Notes under the pieces: model-generated
Told to the model about the DNA's origin: nothing
Database searches by the model: none
What the model saw: only the letters and a program-made list of their open reading frames with translations
Shown: in pieces, positions 1 through 11,848 of the stretch
Numbering within the stretch: position 1 is the first letter of the stretch
How the letters are laid out: each line of letters opens with the position of its first letter
Program-made: the position numbers and the translations under genes
Origin: Hydractinia symbiolongicarpus
Taxonomy: Eukaryota; Cnidaria; Hydrozoa; Anthoathecata; Hydractiniidae
DNA length: 64,000 nt
Direction: 5' to 3'
Assembly: GCF_029227915.1 (NCBI RefSeq)
Contig: NC_079884.1
Location: forward strand, 28,150,001-28,214,000

Positions 1-9
1 AATCCGGTT

Positions 10-680
10 GAGTTACAACGGTTGCGTCACATATTTGTACCAACATTTATTTAGTGATTTTCTTCCGATATTACTAAGTTGTATTGCTTTTAACAGTGAA
101 ACGATTGACTGTGGGAATTAATAGAACTGATTCTGGACTGCGACCTTATAAATGTGATAAATGAGCCAATTTGTCTCCAAGGAATATCATTCTTCTTAAT
201 TTGACATGATTGCCGGAATTCATCGATTACATTAGACTCTGTGGTAGCGCTTTTTTTAAAAATTTAGATGAATAAGTCTTTTTTTGCTGTGGGACCAATC
301 CTAGCCGTTAGCGCGCGCTGAAGATATAGAGACAGTTTCAAAATTTATTTAGCGATAGTATTCGGATATTACTAGGTTGCATCGTTTTTAAAAGTGAAAC
401 GATTGACTGTGGGACTTAATTGAACTGATTTTGGATTTTGACCTTATAAATATGATAAATGAGGCAGTTTGACTACAAGAAGTAACATTCTTCTTAATTT
501 GACATGATTGCTGGAACTCAGCGATTACACTGGGTGCTGTGGTAGCGCTTTATTAAAAAATTAAGATAAATAAGTCATCTTTAACTGTGGGACCAATCCT
601 AGCCGGTAGTTCGCGCTGAAGAAATAGAGACAGTTTCAAAAACTACCTTTCATTGACTTTCTAACAGTGTCAATCCGTTT
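10..680. repeat. Fused pair of monomers with 75-bp internal deletion (copy 1)
   Basis: Two consecutive start motifs lie at 10 and 681, a spacing of 671 instead of about 746 bp. Around 341 the text runs from the end of one monomer (CAGTTTCAAAA) straight into TTTATTTAGCGATAG, about 45 bp inside the next. The tail and the start motif of the second monomer are missing. The left half is a C-like monomer (TTAGTGATTTTCTTCCGATA; GGAATTAATAGAACTG). The identical junction recurs near 22615. Confidence 0.93.
341..347. other. Out-of-register deletion junction (75 bp)
   Basis: The fused text CAGTTTCAAAATTTATTTAG starts at 333. The breakpoint falls in the shared A/T run, so it cannot be placed to one base. 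The lost bases are the last part of one monomer and the first 40 or so of the next. Confidence 0.88.
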
Positions 681-1053
681 GAGTTACAACGGTTGCGTCA
701 CATATCCGTACGAACATGTACTTAGCGATAGTATTCGGATATTACTAGGTTGCATCGCCTTTAACAGTGAAACGATTGACTGTGGGACTTAATTGAAATG
801 ATTTTGGACTTTGACCTTATAAATGTGATAAATGAGGCAGTTTAACTACAAGAAGTAACATTCTTCTTAATTTGACATGATTGCTGGAACTCAGCGATTA
901 CACTGATCGCTGTGGTAGCGTTTTATTAAAGAATTAAGATAAATAAGCCATTTTTAACTGTGGCACCAATCCTAGCCGGTAGTTCGCGCTGAAGAAATAG
1001 AGACAGTTTCAAGAACTACATTTCATTGATTTTCTGGCGGTATCAATCCGTTT

Positions 1054-2130
1054 GAGTTACAACAGTTGCGTCACATATTCGTACCAACATGTATTTAGCG
1101 ATAGTATTCGGATATTACTAGGTTGCATCGCTTTTAACAGTGAAACGATTGACTCTGGGACTTAATTGAACTGATTTTGGACTTTGACCTTATAAATGTT
1201 ATAAGTGAGACAATTGGATTCCAAGAAATAACATTCTTATTAATCTGACATGATTGCTGGAACTCAGCGATTACTGTGGGCGCTGTGCTAGCGTTTTCTT
1301 TAAAAATTAAGATAAATAAGTCTTTTTTTACTGTGGGACCAAACCTAGCCGTTAGTTCGCGCTGAAGAAATAGAGACAGTTTCAAAAACTATATTTCATT
1401 GGCTGTCTAACGGTGTCAATCCGTTTGAGTTACAACAGTTGCGTCACATATTCGTACCAACATGTATTTAGTGATTTCCTTCCGATATTACTAGGTTGCA
1501 TCGCTTTTAACAGTGAAACGATTGACTCTGGGACTTAATTGAACTGATTATGGACTTTGACCTTATAAATGTTATAAGTAAGACAATTGGACTCCAAGAA
1601 ATAACATTCTTCTTAACTTGACATGATTGTGGGAACTCAGCGATTACACTGGGCGCTGTGGTAGCGTTTTATTTAAAAATTAAGATAAATAAGTCTTTTT
1701 TTACTGTGGGACTAATCCTAGCCGTTAGTTCGCGCTGAAGAAATAGGAACAGTTCCAAAGACTACATTTTATTGACTTTCTTGCGGTATAAATCCGTTTG
1801 AGTTACAACGGTTGCGTCCCATATTCGTACCAACATGTATTTAGCGTTCGTTTTCGGATATTACTAGTTTGCATCGCTTTTAACAGTAAAACGATTGACT
1901 GTGGGACTTAATTGAACTGTTTTTGAACTGTGACCTTATAAATGTTATAAGTGAGACAATTGGACTCCCAGAAATAACATTCTTCTTAACTTGACATGAT
2001 TGTGGGAACTCAGCGATTACACCGGACCCCGTGGTAGCGCTTCATTTAAAAATTTAGATAAATAAGTCATATTTACTGTGGGACCAATCCTAGCCGTTAT
2101 CGCGGGCTGAAGATATAGAGCCAGTTTCAA
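1054..2130. repeat. Segmental duplication, left copy (six-monomer offset)
   Basis: About three monomers (starts 1054, 1427, 1800) are repeated at 3291-4367, exactly 2237 bp downstream. Private markers shared by both copies include GATTGACTCTGGGAC, GATTATGGACTTTGACC, the variant TTAGCGTTCGTTTTCGG and ACCGGACCCCGTGGTAGCG. The similarity stops in the tail of the third monomer: here it continues as CTAGCGGTATAAATCC, while the other copy switches to CTAACTTTGTCAATCC. Confidence 0.9.
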
Positions 2131-2544
2131 AAGCTCCATTCCATTGACTTTCTAGCGGTATAAATCCATTTGAGTTACAACGGTTGCGTCACATATTCGT
2201 ACTAACATGTATTTAGCGATAGTATTCGGATATTACTAGGTTGCATCGCTTTTAACAGTGAAACAATTGACTGTGGGACTTAATTGAACTGTTTTTGGAC
2301 TTTGACCTGATAAATGTGATAAATGAGGCAGTTTGACTACAAGAAGTAACTTTCTTCTTAATTTGACATGATTGCTGGAACTCAGCGATTACACTGGGCG
2401 CTGTGGTAGCGCTTTATTAAAAAATTAAGATAAATAAGTCATTTTTAACTGTGGGACCAATCCTAGCCGGTAGTTGTCGCTGAAGAAATAGAGACAGTTT
2501 CAAAAACTACATTTCATTGATTTTCTAACTTTGTCAATCCGTTT

Positions 2545-3290
2545 GAGTTACAACGGTTGCGTCACATATTTGTACCAACATTTATTTAGTGATTTTCTTC
2601 CGATATTACTAAGTTGTATTGCTTTTAACAGTGAAACGATTGACTGTGGGAATTAATAGAACTGATTCTGGACTGCGACCTTATAAATGTGATAAATGAG
2701 CCAATTGGTCTCCAAGGAATAACATTCTTCTTAATTTGACATGATTGCCGGAATTCATCGATTACATTAGGCTCTGTGGTAGCGCTTTCTATAAAAATTT
2801 AGATAAATAAGTCTTTTCTTACTGTGGGACCAATCCTGGTCGTTATCACGCGCTGAATAAATAGGAACAGTTCCAAAGACCACATTTCATTGACTTTGTA
2901 GCGGTATAAGTCCGTTTGAGTTACCACGGTTCTGTCACATATTCGTACCAATATGTATTTAGCGATAGTATTCGGATATTACTAGGTTGCATCGCTTTTA
3001 ACAGTGAAACCCTTGACTGTGGGACTTAATTGATCTGATTTTGGACTTTGACCTTGTAAATATGTTAAATGAGCCAGTTTGACTACAAGAAATACCATTC
3101 CTCCTAATTTGACATGATTGCTGGAACTCATCGATTACATTAGGCTCTGTGGTAGCGCTTTCTATAAAAATTTGGATAAATAAGTCTTTTTTTACTGTGG
3201 GACCAATCCTAGCCGTTAGTTCGCGCATAAGAAATAGAAACAGTTCCAAAGACTACATGTCATTGACTTTCTAGCGGTATAAATGCGTTT
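2545..3290. repeat. C-A' two-monomer cassette (old-zone copy)
   Basis: The first monomer is C-like (TTAGTGATTTTCTTCC, CTGGACTGCGACC, CCTGGTCGTTA). The second, named A' here, has TCTGTCACATATTCG, GAAACCCTTGACTG, AAATACCATTCCTCC, and a C-like patch CATCGATTACATTAGGCTCT in its second half. The same pair reappears at 19675-20420 and three times in the hexamer zone (41970-42714, 44951-45695, 47187-47931). Confidence 0.85.
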
Positions 3291-4367
3291 GAGTTACAAC
3301 GGTTGCGTCACATATTCGTACCAACATGTATTTAGCGATAGTATTCGGATATTACTAGGTTGCATCGCTTTTAAAAGTGAAACGATTGACTCTGGGACTT
3401 AATTGAACTGATTTTGGACTTTGACCTTATAAATGTTATAAGTGAGACAATCGGATTCCAAGAAATAACATTCTTCTTAATTTGACATGATTGCTGGAAC
3501 TCAGCGATTACTGTGTGCGCTGTGCTAGCGTTTTCTTTAAAAATTAAGATAAATAAGTCTTTTTTTACTGTGGGACCAAACCTAGCCGTTAGTTCGCGCT
3601 GAAGAAATAGAGACAGTTTCAAAAACTATATTTCATTGGCTGTCTAACGGTGTCAATCCGTTTGAGTTACAACGGTTGCGTCACATATTCGTACCAACAT
3701 GTATTTAGTGATTTCCTTCCGATATTACTAGGTTGCATCGCTTTTAACAGTGAAACGATTGACTCTGGGACTTAATTGAACTGATTATGGACTTTGACCT
3801 TATAAATGTTATAAGTAAGACAATTGGACTCCAAGAAATAACATTCTTCTTAACTTGACATGATTGTGGGAACTCAGCGATTACACTGGGCGCTGTGGTA
3901 GCGTTTTATTTAAAAATTAAGATAAATAAGTCTTTTTTTACTGTGGGACTAATCCTAGCCGTTAGTTCGCGCTGAAGAAATAGGAACAGTTCCAAAGACT
4001 ACATTTTATTGACTTTCTTGCGGTATAAATCCGTTTGAGTTACAACGGTTGCGTCCCATATTCGTACCAACATGTATTTAGCGTTCGTTTTCGGATATTA
4101 CTAGGTTGCATCGCTTTTAACAGTAAAACGATTGACTGTGGGACTTAATTGAACTGTTTTTGAACTGTGACCTTATAAATGTTATAAGTGAGACAATTGG
4201 ACTCCCAGAAATAACATTCTTCTTAACTTGACATGATTGTGGGAACTCAGCGATTACACCGGACCCCGTGGTAGCGCTTCATTTAAAAATTTAGATAAAT
4301 AAGTCATATTTACTGTGGGACCAATCCTAGCTGTTATTGCGGGCTGAAGATATAGAGCCAGTTTCAA
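3291..4367. repeat. Segmental duplication, right copy (six-monomer offset)
   Basis: This partner of 1054-2130 is offset by 2237 bp and differs by only a few scattered bases, for example TTTTAAAAGTG against TTTTAACAGTG near 3370. Its right edge joins a tail like that of the 2172 monomer, as expected of unequal crossing-over inside a monomer tail. Confidence 0.9.
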
Positions 4368-4408
4368 AAACTACATTTCATTGATTTTCTAACTTTGTCA
4401 ATCCGTTT

Positions 4409-4768
4409 GAGTTACAACGGTTGCGTCACATATTCATACCAACATATATTCGGATATTACTAGGTTGCATCGCTCTTAACAGTGAAACGCTTGACTGTGG
4501 GACTTAATTGAACTGATTTTGGATTTTGACCTTATAAATGTGATAAATGAGCTAGTTTGACTGCAAGAAATAACATTCTTCTTAATTTGACATGATTGCT
4601 GGAACTCAGCGATTACACTGGGCGTTGTGGTAGCGCTTTATTAAAATATTAAGATAAATAAGTCATTTTTTACGGTGGGACCGATCCTAACCGTTAGTTC
4701 GCGCTGAAGAAATAGAGACAGTTTCAAAAACTACCTTTCATTGACTTTCTAACGGTGTCAATCCGTTT
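4409..4768. repeat. Monomer with 13-bp internal deletion (360 bp)
   Basis: Start spacing is 360 bp. Near 4441-4453 the text reads ACCAACATATATTCGGAT, where an undeleted relative at 60232 reads AACATGTATTTAGCGATAG before TATTCGG. The loss is explained by deletion between two GTA triplets flanking the missing block, plus one G-to-A change. Confidence 0.87.
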
Positions 4769-5513
4769 GAGTTACAACGGTTGCGTCACATATTCGTACC
4801 AAAATGTATTTGATGATTTTCTTCCGATATTACTAAGTTGTATTGCTTTTAACAGTGAAACGATTGACTGTGGGAATAAGTAGAACTGATTCTGAACTGT
4901 GACCTTATAAATGTGATAAATGAGTCAATTGGTGTCCAAAGAATAACATTCTTCTTAATTTGACATGATTGCTGGAATTCAGCGATTGCACTGGGCGCTG
5001 TGGTAGCGCTTTATTAAAAAATTAAGATAAATAAGTCATTTATAACTGTGGGACCAATCCTAGCCGGTAGTTCGCGCTGAAGAAATAAAGACAGCTTCAA
5101 AAACTACATTTCACAGATTTTCTATCTTTGTCAATCCGTTTGAGTTACAACGGCTGCGTCAAATATTCGTAACAACATGTATTTAGTGTTTTTTTTCCGA
5201 TATTACTAAGTTGTGTCGCTTTTAAGAGTAAAACGATTGACTGTGGGACTTAATTGAACTAATTCTGGACTGTGACCTTATAAATGTGATAAATGAGCCA
5301 ATTGGTCTCCAAGGAATAACATTCTTCTCAATTCGACATGATTGTTGGAATTCAGCGAGTACACTAGGCTCTGTGGTAGCGCTTTATTTAAAAATTTAGA
5401 TAAATAAGTCTTTTTTGCTGTGGGACCAATCCTGCCCGTTAGCACGCAATCATTAAATAGGAAAAGTTTCAAAGACTAGATTTCACTGACTTTCTAGCGG
5501 TATAAATCTGTTT
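4769..5513. repeat. Two divergent monomers between deletion monomer and dimer zone
   Basis: Starts at 4769 and 5142; both carry the CTTCC-type first half. The first has the private TTTGATGATTTTCTTCC and GGGAATAAGTAGAACTG, shared with the monomer at 60604 in the right-hand old island. The second has TTTAGTGTTTTTTTTCCG. Nothing else is seen here. Confidence 0.8.
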
Positions 5514-6258
5514 GAGTTACAACGGTTGCGTCACATATTCATACCAACATGTGTTTAGCGATAGTATTCGGATATTACTAGGTTGCATCGGTTTTAACAG
5601 TGATACGCTTGACTGTGGGACTTAATTGAACTGATTTTGGACTTAGATCTTATAAATGTGATAAATGAGCTAGTTTGACTACAAGAAATAACATTCTTCT
5701 TAATTTGACATGATTGCTGGAACTCAGCGATTACACTGGTCGCTGTGGTAGCGCTTTATTAAAAAATTAAGATAAACAAGTCATTTTTTACTGTGGGACC
5801 AATCCTAGCCGTTAGCTCGCGCTGAAGAAATAGAGACAGTTTCAAAAACTACCTTTCATTGACTTTCTAACGGTGTCAATCCGTTTGAGTTACAACGCTT
5901 GCGTCACATATTCGTACCAACATGTATTTGGTGATTTTCTTCCGATATTACTAATTTGTATTGCTTTTAACAGTGAAACGTTTGACTGTGGGAATAAATA
6001 GAACTGATTCTGGATTGTGACCTTATAAATGTGACAACTGAGTCAATTGGTGTCCAAAGAATAACACTCTTCTTAATTTGACATGATTGCTGGAATTCAG
6101 CGATTACATTAGGCTCTGTGGTAGCGCTTTATTTAAAAATTTAGATAAATAAGTCTTTTTTACTGTGGGACCAATCCTAGCCGTTAGCACGCAATCATTA
6201 AATAGGAAAAGTTTCAAAGACTATATTTCATTGACTTTCTAGCGGTATAAATCCGTTT

Positions 6259-7749
6259 GAGTTACAACGGTTGCGTCACATATTCGTACCAACATGTATT
6301 TAGCCATAGTATTCGGATATTACTAGGTTGCATCGCTTTTAACAGTGAAACGCTTGACTGTGGTACTTAATTGAACTGATTTCGGAATTTGACTTTATAA
6401 ATGTGATAAATGAGCCAGTTTGACTACAAGAAATAACATTCTTCTTAATTTGACATGATTGCTGGAACTCAGCGATTACACTTGGCGCTGTGGTAGCGCT
6501 TTATTTAAAAATTTAGATAAATAAATCTTTTCTTACTGTGGGACCAATCCTAGCCGTTAGCTCGCGCTGAAGAAATAGAGACAGTTTCAGAAACTACATT
6601 TCATTTACTTTCTAACGGTGTCAATCCGTTTAAGTTACAACGGTTGCGTCACATATTTGTACCAACGTGTATTTAGTGATTTTCTTCCGATATTACTAAG
6701 TTCTATTGCTTTTAACAGTGAAACGATTGACTGTGGGAATTAATAGAACTGATTCTGGACTGCGACCTTATAAATGTGATAAATGAGCCAATTGGTCTCC
6801 AAGGAATAACATTCTTCTTAATTTGACATGATTGCCGGAATTCATCGATTACATAAGGCTCTGTGGTAGCGCTTTATTTAAAAATTTAGATAAATAAATC
6901 TTTTCTTACTGTGGGACCAATCCTTGCCGTTAGCACGTGCTAAATAAATAGGAACAGTTCCAAAGTCTATATTTCATTGACTTTCTAGCGGTATAAATCC
7001 GTTTGAGTTACAACGGTTGCGTCACATATTCGTACCAACATGTATTTAGCCATAGTATTCGGATATTACTAGGTTGCATCGCTTTTAACAGTGAAACGCT
7101 TGACTGTGGTACTTAATTGAACTGATTTTGGACTGTGACCTTATAAATGTGAAAGTGAGACAATTAGACTTCAAGAAATAACATTCTTCTTGATTTGACT
7201 TGATTACCGAAACTCAGCGATTACATTTGGCGCTGTGGTAGCGATTTATTTACAAATTAAGATAAAAAAATCAGTTCTTACTGTGGGACCAATCCTAGCC
7301 GTTAGCGCGCGCTGAAGAAAAAGAGACAGTTTCAAATACTACATTTCACTGACTTTCTAACGGTGTCAGTCCCTTTGAGTTACAACTATTGCGTCACATA
7401 TTCGTACCAACATGTATTTGGTGATTTTCTTCCGATATTACTAATTCGTATTGCTTTTAATAGTGAAACGTTTGACTGTGGGAATAAATAGAACTGATTC
7501 TGGACTGTGACCTTATAAATGTGATAACTGAGTCAATTGGTGTCCAAAGAATAACATTCTTCTTAATTTGACATGATTGCCGGAATTCATCGATTACATA
7601 AGGCTCTGTGGTAGCGCTTTATTTAAAAATTTAGATAAATAAATCTTTTCTTACTGTGGGACCAATCCTTGCCGTTAGCACGCGCTAAATAAATAGGAAC
7701 AGTTCCAAAGTCTATATTTCATTGACTTTCTAGCGGTATAAATCCGTTT
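6259..7749. repeat. Tetramer higher-order repeat, copy 1 (1491 bp)
   Basis: Four monomers (6259, 6632, 7005, 7377) are repeated 1491 bp downstream. Markers in both copies are TTTCGGAATTTGACTTTATA, the loss of the usual G in TTTAAGTTACAACGG, CCTTGCCGTTAGCACGTGC, GAAAGTGAGACAATTAGAC and CAGTCCCTTTGAGTTACAAC. The marker TTTAGCCATAG is shared by monomers 1 and 3. Confidence 0.9.
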
Positions 7750-9240
7750 GAGTTACAACGGTTGCGTCACATATTCGTACCAACATGTATTTAGCCATAG
7801 TATTCGGATATTACTAGGTTGCATCGCTTTTAACAGTGAAACGCTTGACTGTGGTACTTAATTGAACTGATTTCGGAATTTGACTTTATAAATGTGATAA
7901 ATGAGCCAGTTTGACTACAAGAAATAACATTCTTCTTAATTTGACATGATTGCTGGAACTCAGCGATTACACTTGGCGCTGTGGTAGCGCTTTATTTAAA
8001 AATTTAGATAAATAAATCTTTTCTTACTGTGGGACCAATCCTAGCCGTTAGCTCGCGCTGAAGAAATAGAGACAGTTTCAGAAACTACATTTCATTTACT
8101 TTCTAACGGTGTCAATCCGTTTAAGTTACAACGGTTGCGTCACATATTTGTACCAACGTGTATTTAGTGATTTTCTTCCGATATTACTAACTTCTATTGC
8201 TTTTAACAGTGAAACGATTGACTGTGGGAATTAATAGAACTGATTCTGGACTGCGACCTTATAAATGTGATAAATGAGCCAATTGGTCTCCAAGGAATAA
8301 CATTCTTCTTAATTTGACATGATTGCCGGAATTCATCGATTACATAAGGCTCTGTGGTAGCGCTTTATTTAAAAATTTAGATAAATAAATCTTTTCTTAC
8401 TGTGGGACCAATCCTTGCCGTTAGCACGTGCTAAATAAATAGGAACAGTTCCAAAGTCTATATTTCATTGACTTTCTAGCGGTATAAATCCGTTTGAGTT
8501 ACAACGGTTGCGTCACATATTCGTACCAACATGTATTTAGCCATAGTATTCGGATATTACTAGGTTGCATCGCTTTTAACAGTGAAACGCTTGACTGTGG
8601 TACTTAATTGAACTGATTTTGGACTGTGACCTTATAAATGTGAAAGTGAGACAATTAGACTTCAAGAAATAACATTCTTCTTAATTTGACTTGATTACCG
8701 AAACTCAGCGATTACATTTGGCGCTGTGGTAGCGATTCATTTACAAATTAAGATAAAAAAATCAGTTCTTACTGTGGGACCAATCCTAGCCGTTAGCGCG
8801 CGCTGAAGAAAAAGAGACAGTTTCAAATACTACATTTCACTGACTTTCTAACGGTGTCAGTCCCTTTGAGTTACAACTATTGCGTCACATATTCGTACCA
8901 ACATGTATTTGGTGATTTTCTTCCGATATTACTAATTCGTATTGCTTTTAATAGTGAAACGTTTGACTGTGGGAATAAATAGAACTGATTCTGGACTGTG
9001 ACCTTATAAATGTGATAACTGAGTCAATTGGTGTCCAAAGAATAACACTCTTCTTAATTTGACATGATTGCTGGAATTCAGCGGTTACATTAGGTTCTGT
9101 GGTAGCGCTTTATTTAAAAATTTAGATAAATAAGTCTTTTCTTACTGTGGGACCAATCCTGGCCGTTCGAACGCGCTGAATAAATAGGAACAGTTCCAAA
9201 GACTAACTTTCATTGACTTTCTAGCGGTATAAGTCCGTTT
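7750..9240. repeat. Tetramer higher-order repeat, copy 2 (1491 bp)
   Basis: This is the second copy of 6259-7749 with very few differences (for example CTAACTTCTATTG against CTAAGTTCTATTG). The copies part within the second half of the fourth monomer. There this copy has CAGCGGTTACATTAGGTTCT and CCTGGCCGTTCGAACGCG, where copy 1 has CATCGATTACATAAGGCTCT and CCTTGCCGTTAGC. Confidence 0.9.
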
Positions 9241-9985
9241 GAGTTACAACGGTTCTGTCACATATTCGTACCAATATGTACTTAGCGATAGTATTCGGAT
9301 ATTACTAGGTTGCATCGCTTTTAACAGTGAAACGCTTGACTGTGGGACTTAATTGAACTGATTTTGCACTTTGACCTTGTAAATGTGATAAATGAGCCAG
9401 TTTGACTACAAGAAATAACATTCTTCCTAATTTGACATGATTGCTGGAACTCAGCGATTACACTGCTCACTGTGGTAGCGCTTTATTACAAAATTAAGAT
9501 AAACTAGTCAATTTTCACTGTGGGACCAATCCTAGCCGTTGGCTCGCGCTGAAGTAATAGAGGCAGTTTCAAAAACTACATTTTATTTACTTTCTAACGG
9601 TGTCAATCCGTTTGAGTTACAACGGTTGCGTCACATATTTGTACCAACGTGTATTTAATGATTTTCTTCGATATTACTAAGTTCTATTGCTTTTAACAGT
9701 GAAACGATTGACTGTGGGAATTAATAGAACTGATTCTGGACTGCGACCTTATAAATGTGATAAATGAGCCAATTGGTCTCCAAGGAATAACATTCTTCTT
9801 AATTTGACATGATTGCCGGAATTCATCGATTACATAAGTCTCTGTGGTAGCGCTTTATTTAAAAATTTAGATAAATAAATCTTTTCTTACTGTGGGACCA
9901 ATCCTTGCCGTTAGCACGCGCTAAATAAATAGGAACAGTTCCAAAGTCTACATTTCATTGACTTTCTAGCGGTATAAATCCGTTT

Positions 9986-11848
9986 GAGTTACAACGGTTG
10001 CGTCACATATTCGTACCAACATGTATTTAGCCATAGTATTCGGATATTACTAGGTTGCATCGCTTTTAACAGTGAAACGCTTGACTGTGGTACTTAATTG
10101 AACTGATTTTGGAATTTGACTTTATAAATGTGATAAATGAGCCAGTTTGACTACAAGAAATAACATTCTTCTTAATTTGACATGATTGCTGGAACTCAGC
10201 GATTACACTTGGCGCTGTGGTAGCGCTTTATTTAAAAATTTAGATAAATAAATCTTTTCTCACTGTGGGACCAATCCTAGCCGTTAGCTCGCGCTGAAGA
10301 AATAGACACAGTTTCAGAAACTACATATCATTTACTTTTTAACGGTGTCAATCCGTTTGAGTTACAACGGTTGCGTCACATATCGTACCAACATGTATTT
10401 AGCGATATTTTTCCGCTACTACTAGGTTCCATCCCGTTTAACAGTGAAACGATTGACTGTGGGACTTAATTGAACTGATTTTAGACTGTGACCTTATAAA
10501 TGTGAAAGTGAGACAATTAGACTTCAAGAAATAACATTCTTCTTAATTTGACTTGATTACCGAAACTCAGCGATTACATTTGGCGCTGTGGTAGCGATTC
10601 ATTTACAAATTAAGATAAAAAAATCAGTTCTTACTGTGGAGCCAATCCTAGCCGTTAGCGCGCGCTGAAGAAATAGAGACAGTTTCAAATACGCCATTTC
10701 ACTGACTTTCTAACGGTGTCAGTCCCTTTGAGTTACAACTATTGCGTCACATATTCGTACCAACATGTATTTGGTGATTTTCTTCCGATATTACTAATTC
10801 GTATTGCTTTTAATAGTGAAACGTTTGACTGTGGGAATAAATAGAACTGATTCTGGACTGTGACCTTATAAATGTGATAACTGAGTCAATTGGTGTCCAA
10901 AGAATAACACTCTTCTTAATTTGACATGATTGCTGGAATTCAGCGGTTACATTAGGCTCTGTGGTAGCGCTTTATTTAAAAATTTAGATAAATAAGTCTT
11001 TTCTTACTGTGGGACCAATCCTGGCCGTTCGAACGCGCTGAATAAATAGGAACAGTTCCAAAGACTACATTTCATTGACTTTCTAGCGGTATAAGTCCGT
11101 TTGAGTTACAACGGTTCTGTCACATATTCGTACCAATATGTACTTAGCGATAGTATTCGGATATTACTAGGTTGCATCGCTTTTAACAGTGAAACGCTTG
11201 ACTGTGGGACTTAATTGAAGTGATTTTGCACTTTGACCTTGTAAATGTGATAAATGAGCCAGTTTGACTACAAGAAATAACATTCTTCCTAATTTGACAT
11301 GATTGCTGGAACTCAGCGATTACACTGCTCACTGTGGTAGCGCTTTATTACAAAATTAAGATAAACTAGTCAATTTTTACTGTGGGACCAATCCTAGCCG
11401 TTGGCTCGCGCTGAAGAAATAGAGGCAGTTTCAAAAACTACATTTTATTTACTTTCTAACGGTGTCAATCCGTTTGAGTCACAACGGTTGCGTCACATAT
11501 TTGTACCAACGTGTATTTAGTGATTTTCTTCCGATATTACTAAGTTCTATTGCTTTTAACAGTGAAACGATTGACTGTGGGAATTAATAGAACTGATTCT
11601 GGACTGCGACCTTATAAATGTGATAAATGAGCCAATTGGTCTCCAAGGAATAACATTCTTCCTAATTTGACATGATTGCCGGAATTCATCGATTACATAA
11701 GGCTCTGTGGTAGCGCTTTATTTAAAAACTTAGATAAATAAATCTTTTCTTACTGTGGGACCAATCCTTGCCGTTAGCACGCGCTAAATAAATAGGAACA
11801 GTTCCAAAGTCTACATTTCATTGACTTTCTAGCGGTATAAATCCGTTT
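9986..11848. repeat. Early pentamer: dimer pairs plus an inserted B-class monomer
   Basis: Starts 9986, 10359, 10730, 11103 and 11476 correspond in class order to A, B, C, D, E of the later pentamer. The 10359 monomer is the first B-class unit in the window (TTTTTCCGCTACTACTAGG, then TGAAAGTGAGACAATTAGAC). It breaks the two-class alternation on each side. Its length is 371 bp because one T is lost in CACATATCGTACC. Confidence 0.8.

Larger units (their letters stand above)
5514..10358. repeat. Dimeric satellite zone: two monomer classes alternate (about 745 bp)
   Basis: Thirteen monomers (starts 5514, 5887, 6259, 6632, 7005, 7377, 7750, 8123, 8496, 8868, 9241, 9614, 9986) alternate strictly. 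Odd ones have GTATTCGGATATTACTAGG and follow a GCGGTATAA tail; even ones have TTTTCTTC(C)GATATTACTA and follow a TAACGGTGTC tail. The dimer is the simplest higher-order unit in the window and looks ancestral to the pentamer, in which A/C and D/E keep this alternation. Confidence 0.88.

Noticed and set aside
1134-3622. Three 83-codon minus-strand open frames (1134-1385, 2998-3249, 3371-3622)
   Set aside because: They lie at the same place in three monomers, begin at TTG and not ATG where checked (3249), and are broken in most other monomers. The 373-bp period is not a multiple of three. They are by-products of the repeat.
5278-5472. 64-codon minus-strand open frame
   Set aside because: A frame-disrupted version of the same repeat-derived frame; no support as a gene.
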